From positions 15,183,666 through 15,247,665 of the forward strand of contig CM038919.1 of assembly GCA_021904315.1 (NCBI GenBank): 64,000 nt of DNA, given 5' to 3'. The number at the start of each line of letters is the position of its first letter. Position 1 is the first letter of the stretch. The notes beneath the pieces are model-generated. The model did not search any database. It was given only the letters and a program-made list of their open reading frames with translations, and was not told the DNA's origin. The stretch is from Sphagnum magellanicum (Eukaryota; Streptophyta; Sphagnopsida; Sphagnales; Sphagnaceae). Both the position numbers and the translations under genes were made by a program. This document shows positions 50,020-60,085 of this stretch, in pieces.

Positions 50020-50990
50020 GAGAACATGATGAACAATACCAATTGCCGATGGGAACTTGAATGAGCTTCGGTGACGCGCTCCCAAGTCATGGGGTGAAAC
50101 CCACTTGAGGGTTTCACAAAGTCAAGTTGCGGAAAGATGAAACTTGGAGGCACGTTCTCGGTTTCCAACTCTAAAAAAGGGTAGAGGGTCGAGTTGGGAG
50201 CCCCGAGATTAGACTAGGAAGAGGGACTAACTTATCTCGTGTGAATCTGCATCCAAAAAGCAACCAAATCGGGTTAATTTAGCATTCGGGACACCCTTGG
50301 GTGTTGGGACTTGCCACGGGCACTTGGACACACAAGACTCACCACGGCCCGGACTCGAGGGAAGCCATCACCTTCCCCCATATAGTATTCTCTGCGGCTG
50401 GTCGCGGAGGCTACATCCGAATGACACATTTTGTTGGGACTCCTGAAATGGAGTCCCGAAAGTGTCCCGGCTGGACTCTCGGAACTTTGGACGGCCCTAG
50501 CTCCTCGCCCCGAACTCGGACCGGGACGAGTCTTGAATCAATGTTGTAGCTCTCGTCGAGAGCTTTTCAACGCTGTGTTGCATTCTCAATTCGGACGTCG
50601 AGAAGAGGTCGATTCCCGACTTTTAGTGGTCGGGAGTCAAATTGCCAGTTTGGCTCCCGGCCCTTCTTTTGCCCATAACTTGGGCTACAAATGTCCGAAT
50701 TACCAATGCGAGCCCATTTTCGATATCTACGTTTCAAGAAATTTCCAATGACACCAAAAACACCCCAATGCAAGGTGTTTTGGGCCTTGCTGTCGAGCTC
50801 TGAACATTCAGGAGTCTCGGAGGACTCCAAACCTTCAACTTTTCCAAGTGTTGGGCTTCACCCCCACACTTGGCCAAAGTGGGGTTGCGACATCCGGCTT
50901 GAAGCAAAAGAGATGGTATCCACCATTACAATTGTCACAAAGCAGCATCTGATCAGCATCATCTGTCCTTTGACATACCTGACATGGATA
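50020..50990 (-). pseudogene. PHD-type zinc finger after the integrase, split by a solo LTR
   Basis: Following the integrase C-terminal tail, the minus strand shows PCQVC, 11 residues, CDNC, NGGYH, LFC: the first six zinc ligands of a C4HC3 PHD finger with canonical spacing (about 50984-50904). The final Trp and Cys pair of the finger can be seen on the far side of the inserted solo LTR (about 50041-50024). PHD fingers bind histone H3 tails, often reading lysine methylation state, so a chromatin-targeting role like that of integrase chromodomains is likely; that is inference. The domain is now interrupted and dead. Confidence 0.7.
50072..50892 (-). mobile_element. Solo LTR, family S, copy 4, inside the PHD-coding region
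   Basis: 821 bp, minus strand TGTCGCAACC to a left end reading TGACGCGC on the plus strand. Flanks are TTCGG and TCCGG (4/5). It is higher in GC than the other three copies and looks the least decayed by deamination. The TATA-like and hairpin arrangement (stem GGGAAG/CTTCCC at 50359-50377) is present. It inserted after the methyltransferase element and so is younger than it. Confidence 0.85.
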
Positions 50991-52300
50991 ATCAAGTGGA
51001 GGAATCCAAGTCGACGTGATGATGGTCGGATCCAAGTTCGGCAAGTGGTAGGGCGCACAATTTTTGGAATCATCACGAATTGTGCGTCCGTTAGCTCCTT
51101 GTAACTCTAACACACCTGAAGGCCTGATTGCCTTAATCCTCAAGATAGTGCGACCGGAAGAAGTGTCTAAAGTATCATTGGGTTGTTGCTAAAGATACAC
51201 ATAATCACCAACATCAAATTGTTTCACCTTAGGTTTGTAACTACCACCTCATGTGTGTGCATACCATAAGGTGTCTCGATGTTGTGCAATGGACAAGTTT
51301 TCCATGGCCATGGGCATAACCCTCCTGAATAGAGCAGCCCTTTCTGCAATGACCCTAACCCAAGTGGCTAGGGAATCCAAGTCCACGACCTGGTCCATTT
51401 GAGCAGTAATGGAAGAAGGTGGAATGGGGTGTTTCCCAAAAAGTAAAAAGTAAGGAGAGAAATGAGATAAAAAGGCGTGTTTGGACATCTGTAACCCATG
51501 GTAATGTATGGGAGGGCCAGGTCCCAATCCTCTTTGTTCTTAGTGAGGCAAATCTTCCAAAATCCCTTCTTGCACGTTTGAACCATCCTTTCTGCAAGGC
51601 CATCAGCTTGGGGATGATCTCTTGAAGTCCAACGATGGTCAATGAGAGCATGGTCAAGTAGGTCTTGGAATTCTCCCCTGAATTCTGATCCTTGATCAGT
51701 AAGGCACTCAGCACAAGCCTCAAACCTGCTTAGAACCTGTTATAAGAAAGCCTGGTTAGTGTTGTGTGATGACTTGTCCGGTAGCGTAACAAGCTCAACC
51801 CACTTTGAAAAATGCTCAATCATAATCATGATGTAAACATTACCCCTTGAGGTTTGTGGTAACTCTCTAGCTAAATCACATGACCAACGATAGAACATGC
51901 CTTGAATAGGGAGTGGAGAAAGCGTGAGCTGTCGAGAGGAGAAAGAAGTTCTCACTCTATCACATTGTTCACACCTAGCAATGATGTCTTGGACTTGAGC
52001 ATACATACCTCTCCAATGGTAATGAAGAGCAAGAAGGTTATAAGTACGCTTAATCCAAAGTGTCCAAGCTTCGAATGTACCTTTTGAATAAAACCAGGCC
52101 GTTCATGTCGGGTGGAACCACTCTATCGCCTTGTGGTAAACATCGGACGAGGTGATTGTCCCTCCATGAATAGCGTTTGAACCGTTGTTGTATGCGATCT
52201 CGCTGACTTGACATAACTTGGGGAGGGTATTCCCCATGTTGAAGAAACCTCAAAGTGTCCAAGTCCTCCCATATATCGAGAATGGGATGCTCAACCAAGT
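50985..52300 (-). pseudogene. Integrase of the methyltransferase retrotransposon
   Basis: In element direction, a zinc-binding part ends with DIIARCEQCDRVR (about 51985). The DDE core begins with DLARELPQTSRGN and YIMIMIEHFSKWVELV, and later reading on this strand shows further core motifs in order. An SH3-like tail with GVLELQGANGRTI precedes the PHD finger. This is a retroviral-type DDE integrase of Ty3/gypsy kind, not a tyrosine recombinase, which matters for interpreting the split terminal repeats. It is broken. Confidence 0.8.
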
Positions 52301-52319
52301 TGCATTGTAGTAGTGCAAG

Positions 52320-52747
52320 TTACCTAGATGCCTTAAATACAAGTACTGCTGGAATCTGGTCAAAATCTTGCCTGGCTTCTGAAAAATCTTCAGAGGTAGT
52401 GAAGGGTCTTCGTGACATGGTATCCGCATTCTGATGTGTAATACCAGGTCGGTGAATAACCTTGAACTCATACTCTTGAAGTATAAGTGCCCAATGAGCT
52501 AACTTACCAATAAGCTTATCATTGGTCATCAACCACTTGATAGGCTGGTGGTCGGTATACAAAGTGAAATTGGTGCCATAAAGATAGGGCCTGAAATGTA
52601 TGATGGCCCATACAACAGCAAGGCACTCCCCCTCGTATGAAGAGTAGTTGCTCTCAGCCTTGTTGTTGCTTCGAGATGCATAGGCGATAACATATTCCTT
52701 GCCTTCCTCATCAAGTTGGCCAAAAATAGCTCCAATACCAAGAGCAC
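52320..52747 (-). pseudogene. RNase H of the methyltransferase retrotransposon
   Basis: Contains LYTDHQPIKWLM, LAHWALILQEYEF and the closing HQNADTMSRRP, the standard Ty3/gypsy RNase H order. It sits between RT and integrase as usual for this group. It is interrupted and is a fossil. Confidence 0.85.
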
Positions 52748-52748
52748 T

Positions 52749-53800
52749 TTAGTAAATGTGTAGAATGAAAACCTTGTTGAAATCAGTTCTTCTCAAAATG
52801 GGGAACTCTGAAAGCTTTTCCTTGAGTGTGTTGAAAGCTTCCTGAGCTTCATCACTCCATGTCCAAGCAACATCCTTCTTTAACAATGCATAGAGCGGAT
52901 GAACAATAGTACTAAAATCTTGGACATAAATTCTGTAGTAATTACATAGTCCGATGAAGCTCTTTAACGTGTGAACATTAGTAGGATTGGGCATCTCCAA
53001 AATGGCTACTACTTTGGCCCAATGAGCCATGGTACCATTTGGCAAAATTCTATGTCCAAGGTAGATTACTGAGGTGACAACAAACTCACACTTTTTAGGA
53101 TGGATCTTCATATTGACTTCGTGGAGCCTCTTGAATAATTCCTCAAGATGAGCTAAATGCTGCAAGAGTCCCTTGCTATGCACTAGGACGTCATCTATGT
53201 AGCACTTCAGGAAATCTGCCCCTTCGAGAACTTGGTCCATGACTCGTTGAAAGAAGACATGTGCATTCTTCAATCCAAAAGGCATCACAAGCCATTCCCA
53301 TAACTTGTTGCTTCCATGGAATGTTGTTTTCTTGCGATCTTTCGCAGCGAGCATAATCTGGTTGAAACCTTGCCTCAGATCCATAATTGTGAAGATGTTT
53401 GAATCTCCAATGCTATTAAACAATTCTTCAGGGATGGGCATGGGGTACCTATCCTCCGGTGTAATTAGGTTCAAAGGCCTATAATCCCCGCACATCCTTT
53501 TCTCAGTCCATAATCCAGCTAAATCTTTCTTTGCTGGCATTACTATAGTGGCTGCGAAATCAGAACTTGATGGCTGAATGAGACCGGCCTCATGGAGCTC
53601 TTTGCATCTTTCATCTACTAGTTCCCATTCATGTTTGCTCAACCTATGCTCCTTCGATAGACGGGTGTCTCATCTGTAAGGTCTATAGAGAACTGCATGG
53701 TCTTACACCTACCTAAGTCTTTCATTGAGAATGCAAACACATTTTCATACTTAATTAGCAAGTTTGTGACTTGGTCTTTCTCCTTCTTGGTGAACTGGTT
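52749..53800 (-). pseudogene. Reverse transcriptase of the methyltransferase retrotransposon
   Basis: A long, well preserved domain. In order it shows a link segment with FSIDLTDETPVYRR, then KRMCGDYRPLN, FTIMDLRQGFNQI, LVMPFGLKNA, the catalytic YIDDVLVHS, and FIGLCNYYRIYVQDFS. This is a typical Ty3/gypsy (Metaviridae) RT. Its best-kept stretch of almost 300 codons suggests the element was active fairly recently compared with the other LTR elements here. Confidence 0.92.
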
Positions 53801-54129
53801 CCCCAGAACGAAAGGGTAGTTGGAAACACATGGAATGGAGTTGGAAAGTGTGTTTGAAGAACTTGGTGTATTGGGTTCTCCACTATCCAACTGCGTAGAT
53901 TCGTAGAAGGTTGTAATTGCTTTTCCAGAAGCTAATGCACCTCCAAGTGTATTAGACACAACTTGAGTCAAATTACATGGTACCTCCTCCCCCCCCAACA
54001 CTGAGAGTGAAATGTAGAGTGTTGAAGATAGGCAAGTGTATTTGGTCGGGGTGCCATGTGGTTGCATCACTAGAATTGCAAGTTGATTGAACTAATGTTA
54101 GTGTTGTGTACATTTGAAAGAGCACACAA

Positions 54130-55364
54130 GTTACCAACAACCATGTAAGAGAGTTCAAGTCCATGCCTCTCCCTAGTAGAGCATTACGCTCCAATCTAGT
54201 CACCTTAGTGTGACTAGTAGTGCCAGCTTGGAACCCCATAGCCCTTTCTCTTTCTTCTGGGCTTGGTTCATCCCAAGTGGCTGAAGCATGACGATACACC
54301 AAGCTTGGCCCATCTCCTTAAAAGGCATGTGCTCCTGGGAAGGAGACAAAGGTGGGCCAAACACCTCTTGGTTTTCCTATTATGTTCGTAGGAAACCAAG
54401 GAGGTTTTTCTTGCCTTGTAACTGGTTGGCAAGAACTTTGATCATCCAATATGTGAGAAACCTACAGGTTCGGGTCTCTGATAGTGTATTTCAAAGCTAG
54501 CTGCAGAACTGCGAGTGGTGCCAAGTTGGTCCACCAGTTGCACAACCAATGTGCATAGGAACCACATTGTGCCGCATCTAGTAAGAGCGGCTCTCCAAGG
54601 TAATGCTTGACCAGTGTGTAGTGCTCCTGGACTTTCTCCCTTTGATCAAGCTAAGAAGGAGTGTTCTCAATTACATAACCAAGTGTAGGAAAAATGGATT
54701 GAGCCCAGGTGATCAATCGTATCATGTCCGTGAAAAGACCAGATCTTGTGTCACTCAAGCCTTCTCCAAATCCAGCCGCTAAAAATCCTTGACACTCCCA
54801 ACCTGAAATGATGAGGTCGACAGGGCCAAGTAATTCCATATGCTTCTTCTGAATTAGTTGTATGTCAAAGGGCAAAAATATGAAACTAGCCTTCCATGTA
54901 ATGGTTGCAAATTGTTGCGGAAATCTTGTTGTGAACTCCCTCATTCTTAATGCGGCGACTTGCCTTGCAATAGGATCAATGTCTACGTAAAAATACCTCT
55001 GAACCACCATCCCTGATTGTAGTAGGGCTTCGATACCTGTACCAATACCACCAAAGAGCTCTAGTAATGTAATCCCTTCCTTAGGTGGTGTCCAGGTGAT
55101 TAGCTGACGAAGTAATGGCTTAATTGGTTCGCCATGGCTCTCCATGTTCTCAAAACTAAACAAAGCTTTGACCAAAGGCTTGTGGGCTACTTTGAACCTT
55201 TGTAAAACCTTTGGTCCATGTTGAATGTCAGTAGGAACCACCCTTAAGCTTTCAGTAGCTTGAGCGTAAGCTATTTCCTCCCCATCTCCCTCTATCCATT
55301 CGTGGCTAGCTTGTTGGATGTAGGAAATGGTGTGTGCTTCCTTGAGCATACAATGGTGAGCCAT
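54130..55364 (-). pseudogene. DNA cytosine-5 methyltransferase-like domain within the retrotransposon
   Basis: The minus strand between protease and RT carries the motifs of a C5-MTase in canonical order. Motif I (SAM binding) is LELFGGIGTG at about 55064-55035. Then come an acidic YVDID strand end (motif II) and PVDLIISGWECQGF with the Cys nucleophile of motif IV. After DTRSGLF follows YVIENT (motif VI). Further along are DAAQCGSYAH and WWTNL, then ERERAMGFQAGTT and ALLGRGMDLNSLTWLL, which fit motifs IX-X (54302-54135). Enzymes of this family transfer methyl groups from SAM to cytosine C5 in DNA. The canonical order separates it from plant DRM enzymes, which are rearranged. Motif IV reads WECQG rather than the usual PPCQG/SPCN; this may be a subfamily trait. 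From memory, cytosine methyltransferases in Ty3/gypsy elements were reported in charophyte algae. It is broken and a fossil. Confidence 0.85.
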
Positions 55365-55563
55365 AGGGCTATGGTTCCCATGTAAATCAAGGGGTATGTA
55401 TCCTAGGTGGTGGCCATTAGTTTCCTAATCCACTCGGTAGTACGCATGTTCAAACCAGTTAGTTGTCCATTGTGAAACCTAGTGGAAACAGGGCCTCTTG
55501 CCCAATGAGCACATCATAACTGGTGGCATTGGTGACTAAACATCTGACCTGTAAGCAAAGCTC

Positions 55564-56373
55564 CTAATCTGTACCTTCATTGAACTTAAGTGAAATCAAA
55601 TCCGAGCTTTCCCCAAGTACCTCCTCTACGCTCTCACTAGCGGTGCGAATTTGCCACATAAATTTCCGTAGTTTGGAGTCAAGCATGCCCATCTTCTTGG
55701 CGAATTTAACTCCAAGAATCACTGGTTGGGCACCTGTGTCAAGAAGTACTACTCTGGGTGTATGTCCTCCCACTTGGATTGCCGACCCAGTATTGTCGAC
55801 AATGGCAACTCCGGTGGCGATGGAAGTTCTCTCACTAGGCACAACCTTCGGAAATGAGTGAGAGATTTTGTGGAGAGAATGGCTATCCACAACACCTTTG
55901 CTGAGTAACAAATTCACAAGTGAGATGTTCTGAACTCCCTTCTGATATGTGAATGTAGAATCAGAGGTAAGAAAACCTACTAGTTTAGCCATGCTAGAAC
56001 TAGTGACCAGATTACGAACGTCATTTGCAACATGTGAGCCAATCGAATGTTTCTCCAAGGTGTTGGATGGGACCTTTGTAGCATGTGGATCAGGGATTGG
56101 TAAAGGACCTGATGTAATGTTCAAGGTATCCTTCAAAATTGCAATTATGTCCTTGGTGCTTAGTTTCAAATCTTGAAAACTAAACAATGGTGTATTCACA
56201 AGCTTTTGTGCCACTTCATGCATTTGAAGTTGACATTCCATAAGCTGATCAGTGGAAAATTGTGTGTTTTCCTGATGTACATGTACTCCTGGGACACGAG
56301 AATTTGATGCCCTAACAACTTGTGGTGTAGTAGTCTCCTCCCCCTTCGCCAACAAGGTGCGTTCTTCTGCCAT
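55564..56373 (-). pseudogene. Aspartic protease region of the methyltransferase retrotransposon
   Basis: The strand shows VVLLDTGAQPVILG, a retropepsin active-site loop (DTG), within an IVDNTGSAIQVGGHT context, about 70 residues before the end of this segment. The preceding 180 residues are a linker without a recognised domain. Ty3/gypsy proteases lie between gag and RT, as here; unusually, the methyltransferase-like domain then follows before RT. Confidence 0.8.
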
Positions 56374-56391
56374 GTTGAGAGGACGAAAAGA

Positions 56392-58241
56392 TTATGGCAT
56401 GACTACTCGAGCTCCTCTAGCCCTGGTAATAGGACTTGAACTAGATGTGAGTCCATCAGTCTGAATTACTTGCCTAGTGGCAGAAACTCTGGGTGCCACA
56501 CTAGCTTCTTGTGCCGTGACATAGGAAGGGCAAAAAGAAGTAGCCAATTCTGGTGTGAAACTAGAATTGCGTGGAGTGGAAAGAACATACTCCCCAACCA
56601 TGGCATCGTGTGGAAGGCCATAGAACGACCTAGGAGGTCCCTCTCGTGATCCTGGACCTTGTACAGGTTGGGCATGACTAACTAGTTGGGAGGACTTGCC
56701 TTTTAGATTAGCAAGTTGAGCCTTTAATGATTCGAGTTCATTTTGTAAAGTTTGAACTTGAATTGCATGGGCTTGAAGCACCTCCCTCTTGTCAGCATTG
56801 TGCTCCTTCTTCTTAACATTCTTGTTGGAATTACCCTTGGTGGGCAAAGCCTGAGTGGAAGGCTGAGGTGCCTTGGCTTTTGGTTGAGGGACAACGGAAG
56901 ATGCTGGTAGATTCTGCTGTTGTAATCGGAGTTGCTTCCGCTCTGGAAACTTGGCAAAATAGATAGATTCCTGATGTTCCTCTTTCCCACAATAATCACA
57001 AAAGAGATCCTTGGAAGGGATGTTGCACTCACTAGCTTTGTGGGCAGGATTGCCGCAGTAGTTGTAAGAAGGTAAGATGGGTGTAGCCGAGTGCATCGCT
57101 TTAGTCCTTGAAGAAGAATGTGATGATCTAGTTGGCGGAGTTGGTGTAGGTTGAGGCTTTGAACGTGATGGAGGCCTCATAGTACTGGCCTCATAGTGTG
57201 CATGAGCCAGTTCCAACTTTTCGGAAATGTTGTACACATCTAGCAAAGTGTATGAGTCTCTAAATTTTGCAAAGACCCGTTGCAAAACTTGCGCGTGGAG
57301 TGTTGGAGTACCTTCCAACGAACGAAGATACAAGTGGGCAGCTTCCAAGTCGGTGATGCTCTGGGTATCCTCTTTGAGTTTGAGAAGCCTCCTGTAGAGC
57401 ATCTTGAAGGTTTCATCCTTCTGTCGAGAGAAGGTGGCAAGTTGAAATTTTTTTCAGAACTTTTGATTGGAAATTCCAGCTCAAAAATTCGAAAGAATAT
57501 CCCCACTGGATCAGCAAAAGCTGGTGCATGAGTTGTGGGAGGAATGTTTGCAGTAGCAGTAATGAGTTGTTGAGGAAAAAGGTTTATTGAGGTAGGTACC
57601 GGGTTTGGATTATTCGGCACAGTCCCGTGATGTGCAATTGCAGCTCGTAATGCAGCTTGAGAGGCGGTGGCAATGGCTATGGCGTATGTTGGATTGGGAA
57701 TTTGGGTGACACCCAAAATCCTTGTAGAATGTTGCTCGTAGACATCCAACGCCTCATAGTGCACATAACGAGCCAATTGTTTGAATGCAAACACTTCGGT
57801 GTAATTAGCGCCATACTTGGACTCCAATTCACAAACCACAGTTGAGAAGGTTGCTTTGAACTCCCTCAAAGAAATAGTACCTGGCCTTTCCCTAAATTTC
57901 TCAATTCTCCCAAAGGAATTGCTCACCTCCATGGTGTATATGGGTGCTGAAGTCACAGCTTGCAACGGAGTATACGGTGATGGTGCGAAAGTAGGTGTAG
58001 TAACAGGCGTAGTCCACAGATGAGCCCCTCCAAATGGACTCTGATGTACCGTTGATGTAGTGTAACATGAGCCTGAATTCTTGGTAGGAGTTGTACTAGA
58101 CGATGATGGTGCTATAGACAGTTGATGGTATTGTCGTGAAGCTCGTGAGCTTAAAGAAATCGGCTCAAAAGATTGTGTGTTACTTCGTAGTTGATACCTG
58201 GGCTTTGGTCGAACGGTATTGCTTTCATCATCCGAGGACAT
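56392..58241 (-). pseudogene. Gag of the methyltransferase retrotransposon
   Basis: The N-terminal part starts MSSDDESNTVRPKPRYQLRS at 58241 and continues through a Ser/Thr/Pro-rich region to a gag core (EKFRERPGTISLREFKATF). The distal part has LRSLEGTPTLHAQVLQRVFA, then a zinc-knuckle area with YCGNPAHKASEC and FCDYCGKEEH, which fits nucleocapsid. A Gln/Leu/Lys-rich coiled-coil-like stretch follows near 56730. The order capsid then nucleocapsid matches plant gypsy gag. It is broken. Confidence 0.75.
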
Positions 58242-58334
58242 GGTGTTGTCCCATGCCCTAAAATGTTGTGATAGTACACATCACTAACTATAAAATTTTA
58301 ACACAATGTATAATTTGAAGAATATAGTGCATTA

Positions 58335-59060
58335 TTCTAAAGGTAGGACGACAAAAATAACACGTAGGACGTCATGACGTTAGGACGCAAGGTGCAAGAC
58401 GTCAGGCGCAGGGCGTAGGACGACAGGTGCAGGACGTTAGGACGGAAGTCCGGGGACGAAAGTCGGACTCATGTCGGATGTGCAGAGTTTAGCCGCCGTT
58501 GCAACGATGGCGGGCGACGGCGCTGCACTGCAGCTCCTCGCAACGTAACGCTGCGACGATGGCCGAGCAACGTGGAGCTACAACAATGCAAGCTCGCGTT
58601 GCGGTAGTGCTGCGGCGCTGTTGTAACACGTGTCGTGAGAGTGCTACGACACTATTTCTGCAGCTTTCGTCGCAGTAACGTTGCAATGTTATTGCTGCAG
58701 CACCTGTCGCGAGAGCGCATCGGCGTTGTTGCAGCAAGCGTTGTAGTAACACGACAGCAGCTCACGTTGCTGCGGCACTGTTGCAGCAAGTGTTGCGGCA
58801 CTGTTGGAGCAGGCGCTACGACACTGTTGCAGCAAGCGTTGCGGCAACGCTGGGGCGCTGCTCCAATTCGCGTCGTTGCGACATTGTAGCAGGCGTCGTG
58901 GCAGCGCTGCGGCGTTGCTTTAGCTCGCGTCGTAGCGACGTTGCAACAAGCGTCGTGGTAGCGTTGCGGCGTTGTTGTAAGCTCGCAGCAACGACGGAGA
59001 GCAACGCACTATGCAATGATGGCGAGTGGTAATAGTGTTCGCGACAACGGCAGGCGGCCA
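58335..59060 (-). repeat. CpG-rich tandem-like leader of the methyltransferase retrotransposon
   Basis: Two blocks lie in the untranslated leader between X1 and gag. At about 58335-58475 short units of AGGACG(T/A)(C/T)A type recur. At about 58490-59060 units such as GTTGCAGCAAGCGTTGCGGCA and GCGTCGTAGCGACGTTGC recur imperfectly, roughly every 25-40 bp. Both are rich in CpG, in marked contrast to the AT-rich surroundings. The frames seen here on both strands are by-products of the repeats and not genes. Confidence 0.75.
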
Positions 59061-59362
59061 GAATTTTTGTTTTGTTTTTTTCTTTTACTCGACAGTTTCA
59101 AGAGAACAAAAAAGAGAAAAAAGGCAGAGCTTTGAAACCTGTTTCCCCGCTCTGTTGGTTGGCATAACACAAGCTCCTTCTTGCAACGTTAACTCCTTTC
59201 GGTAGCAACAACACCAGCACCCTCTGGCAACAATAGCACGAGTAACACCAGTAACACTAACAACATTAGCAGTAGCAACGATAACTTAAAAACTCAATAA
59301 CTTACAAGCAAAAAAAATCTGTGGCTTTCAACATGAAACATAGAAAGTGCAGTTTTTCTAGA

Positions 59363-59650
59363 ATTGAAATGCAAAGCAAGAAAGAAATGAAGTGTATGTA
59401 AATGGTGGCCGTGCAATGGCCGCCGTGAGCATCTAGAAATCCTAGCTTATGATGGAGGAAACTCCTGACAAAGGAATTCTAGAAAAACTAAAAGGAGAAA
59501 GAAAGGGTTAAGCCTTTTATACCGTGCCAACACTGAAACCCTAAGTACTTAATAGCGTACAGTCGCCTAAGACCGTACATCAACCCTAAAACCGCACATG
59601 GGCATGCTCGTAACTGGCCATCATGTATGAGGCCATGTACGGGCATGACA
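59363..59650 (-). repeat. Terminal repeat X1 (5' end of the element)
   Basis: 288 bp, equal in length to X2. In element direction it begins TGTCATGCCC and ends TTTCAAT, where the internal region starts without an intervening Y copy. It carries the 5' TATA box. No clear tRNA primer-binding site (TGG start) was seen beside it. Confidence 0.9.
59514..59521 (-). promoter_or_regulatory. TATA box in repeat X1
   Basis: The minus strand reads TATAAAAG, about 130 bases inside the 5' end of the element and conserved in X2 (49643-49650). Transcription would start about 30 bases further on, inside X1, leaving about 120 bases of X1 as the R-U5 part. Confidence 0.6.
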
Positions 59651-59936
59651 GCCCATGTGAGAGCCTCTATCAATATTTAGCACCTCCAACATGCAATCTT
59701 AGTTTCTCCCACCGCCGCACCCCCTCCTTAATGTTCACCCTTAAACCTCAACAAGTGGATTGTACAAAGTGATTGCCTATTAAGGCTCACCATCTGAGCC
59801 AATCATTATCATCGACGAATGAAAAAACATTCATTTACTGCTACTGATGCTCTTGTAAGACACTGTTAACATGTGCACTTTTACTAGTCTAAATGAGTTT
59901 CACAATTTTTACCTGTAAAATTTCATCCATACAGTA

Positions 59937-60085
59937 CCATAGAGACCATTGTACTGTTACGTTTGGGCATGCTCTTGGAGGCCCAAGTAGGGGGTGTGGA
60001 TGGACCCAAAAAGTACCATAGAGACCATTTTACTACTGCCTTTGTGCATACTCTTGGAGGCCCAAATAGGGGGTGTGGATGGACC
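59937..60085. repeat. 77-bp tandem duplication
   Basis: TACCATAGAGACCATT begins both units (59937 and 60014). Each unit continues to CTCTTGGAGGCCCAA(G/A)TAGGGGGTGTGGATGGACC. The two units differ at only about a dozen sites. Confidence 0.85.

Larger units (their letters stand above)
49316..59650 (-). mobile_element. Ty3/gypsy retrotransposon with a cytosine methyltransferase domain, PHD finger and split terminal repeats
   Basis: A 10335-bp element on the minus strand, flanked on both sides by GCCC (49312-49315, 59651-59654) and bounded by inverted ends TGTC(A/G)TG/CATGACA. Order in element direction: repeat X1 (59650-59363), GC-rich leader, gag, protease, methyltransferase, RT, RNase H, integrase, PHD finger, a GGGGGGG polypurine tract (49964-49958), then repeats Y1 (49957-49782), X2 (49779-49492) and Y2 (49491-49316). 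X and Y together form an LTR of about 460 bp. A TATAAAAG box lies in both X copies. X1/X2 differ at about 18 of 288 sites and Y1/Y2 at about 8 of 176, nearly all transitions (hand count). That implies a few to tens of millions of years, depending on the rate assumed. An 821-bp solo LTR (50072-50892) is inserted near its 3' end. The element is broken, with around ten interruptions. Confidence 0.85.

Noticed and set aside
58489-59032. Several overlapping Arg/Ala/Cys-rich frames on both strands
   Set aside because: They are by-products of the CpG-rich leader repeats of the retrotransposon; composition follows the repeat, not a protein family.
49316-59650. Possibility that this is a true DIRS/Ngaro element because of the split repeats
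   Set aside because: The coding order is gypsy-like with a DDE integrase, and no tyrosine recombinase was seen. DIRS-like adenine methyltransferase motifs are absent; the motifs fit cytosine C5 enzymes.
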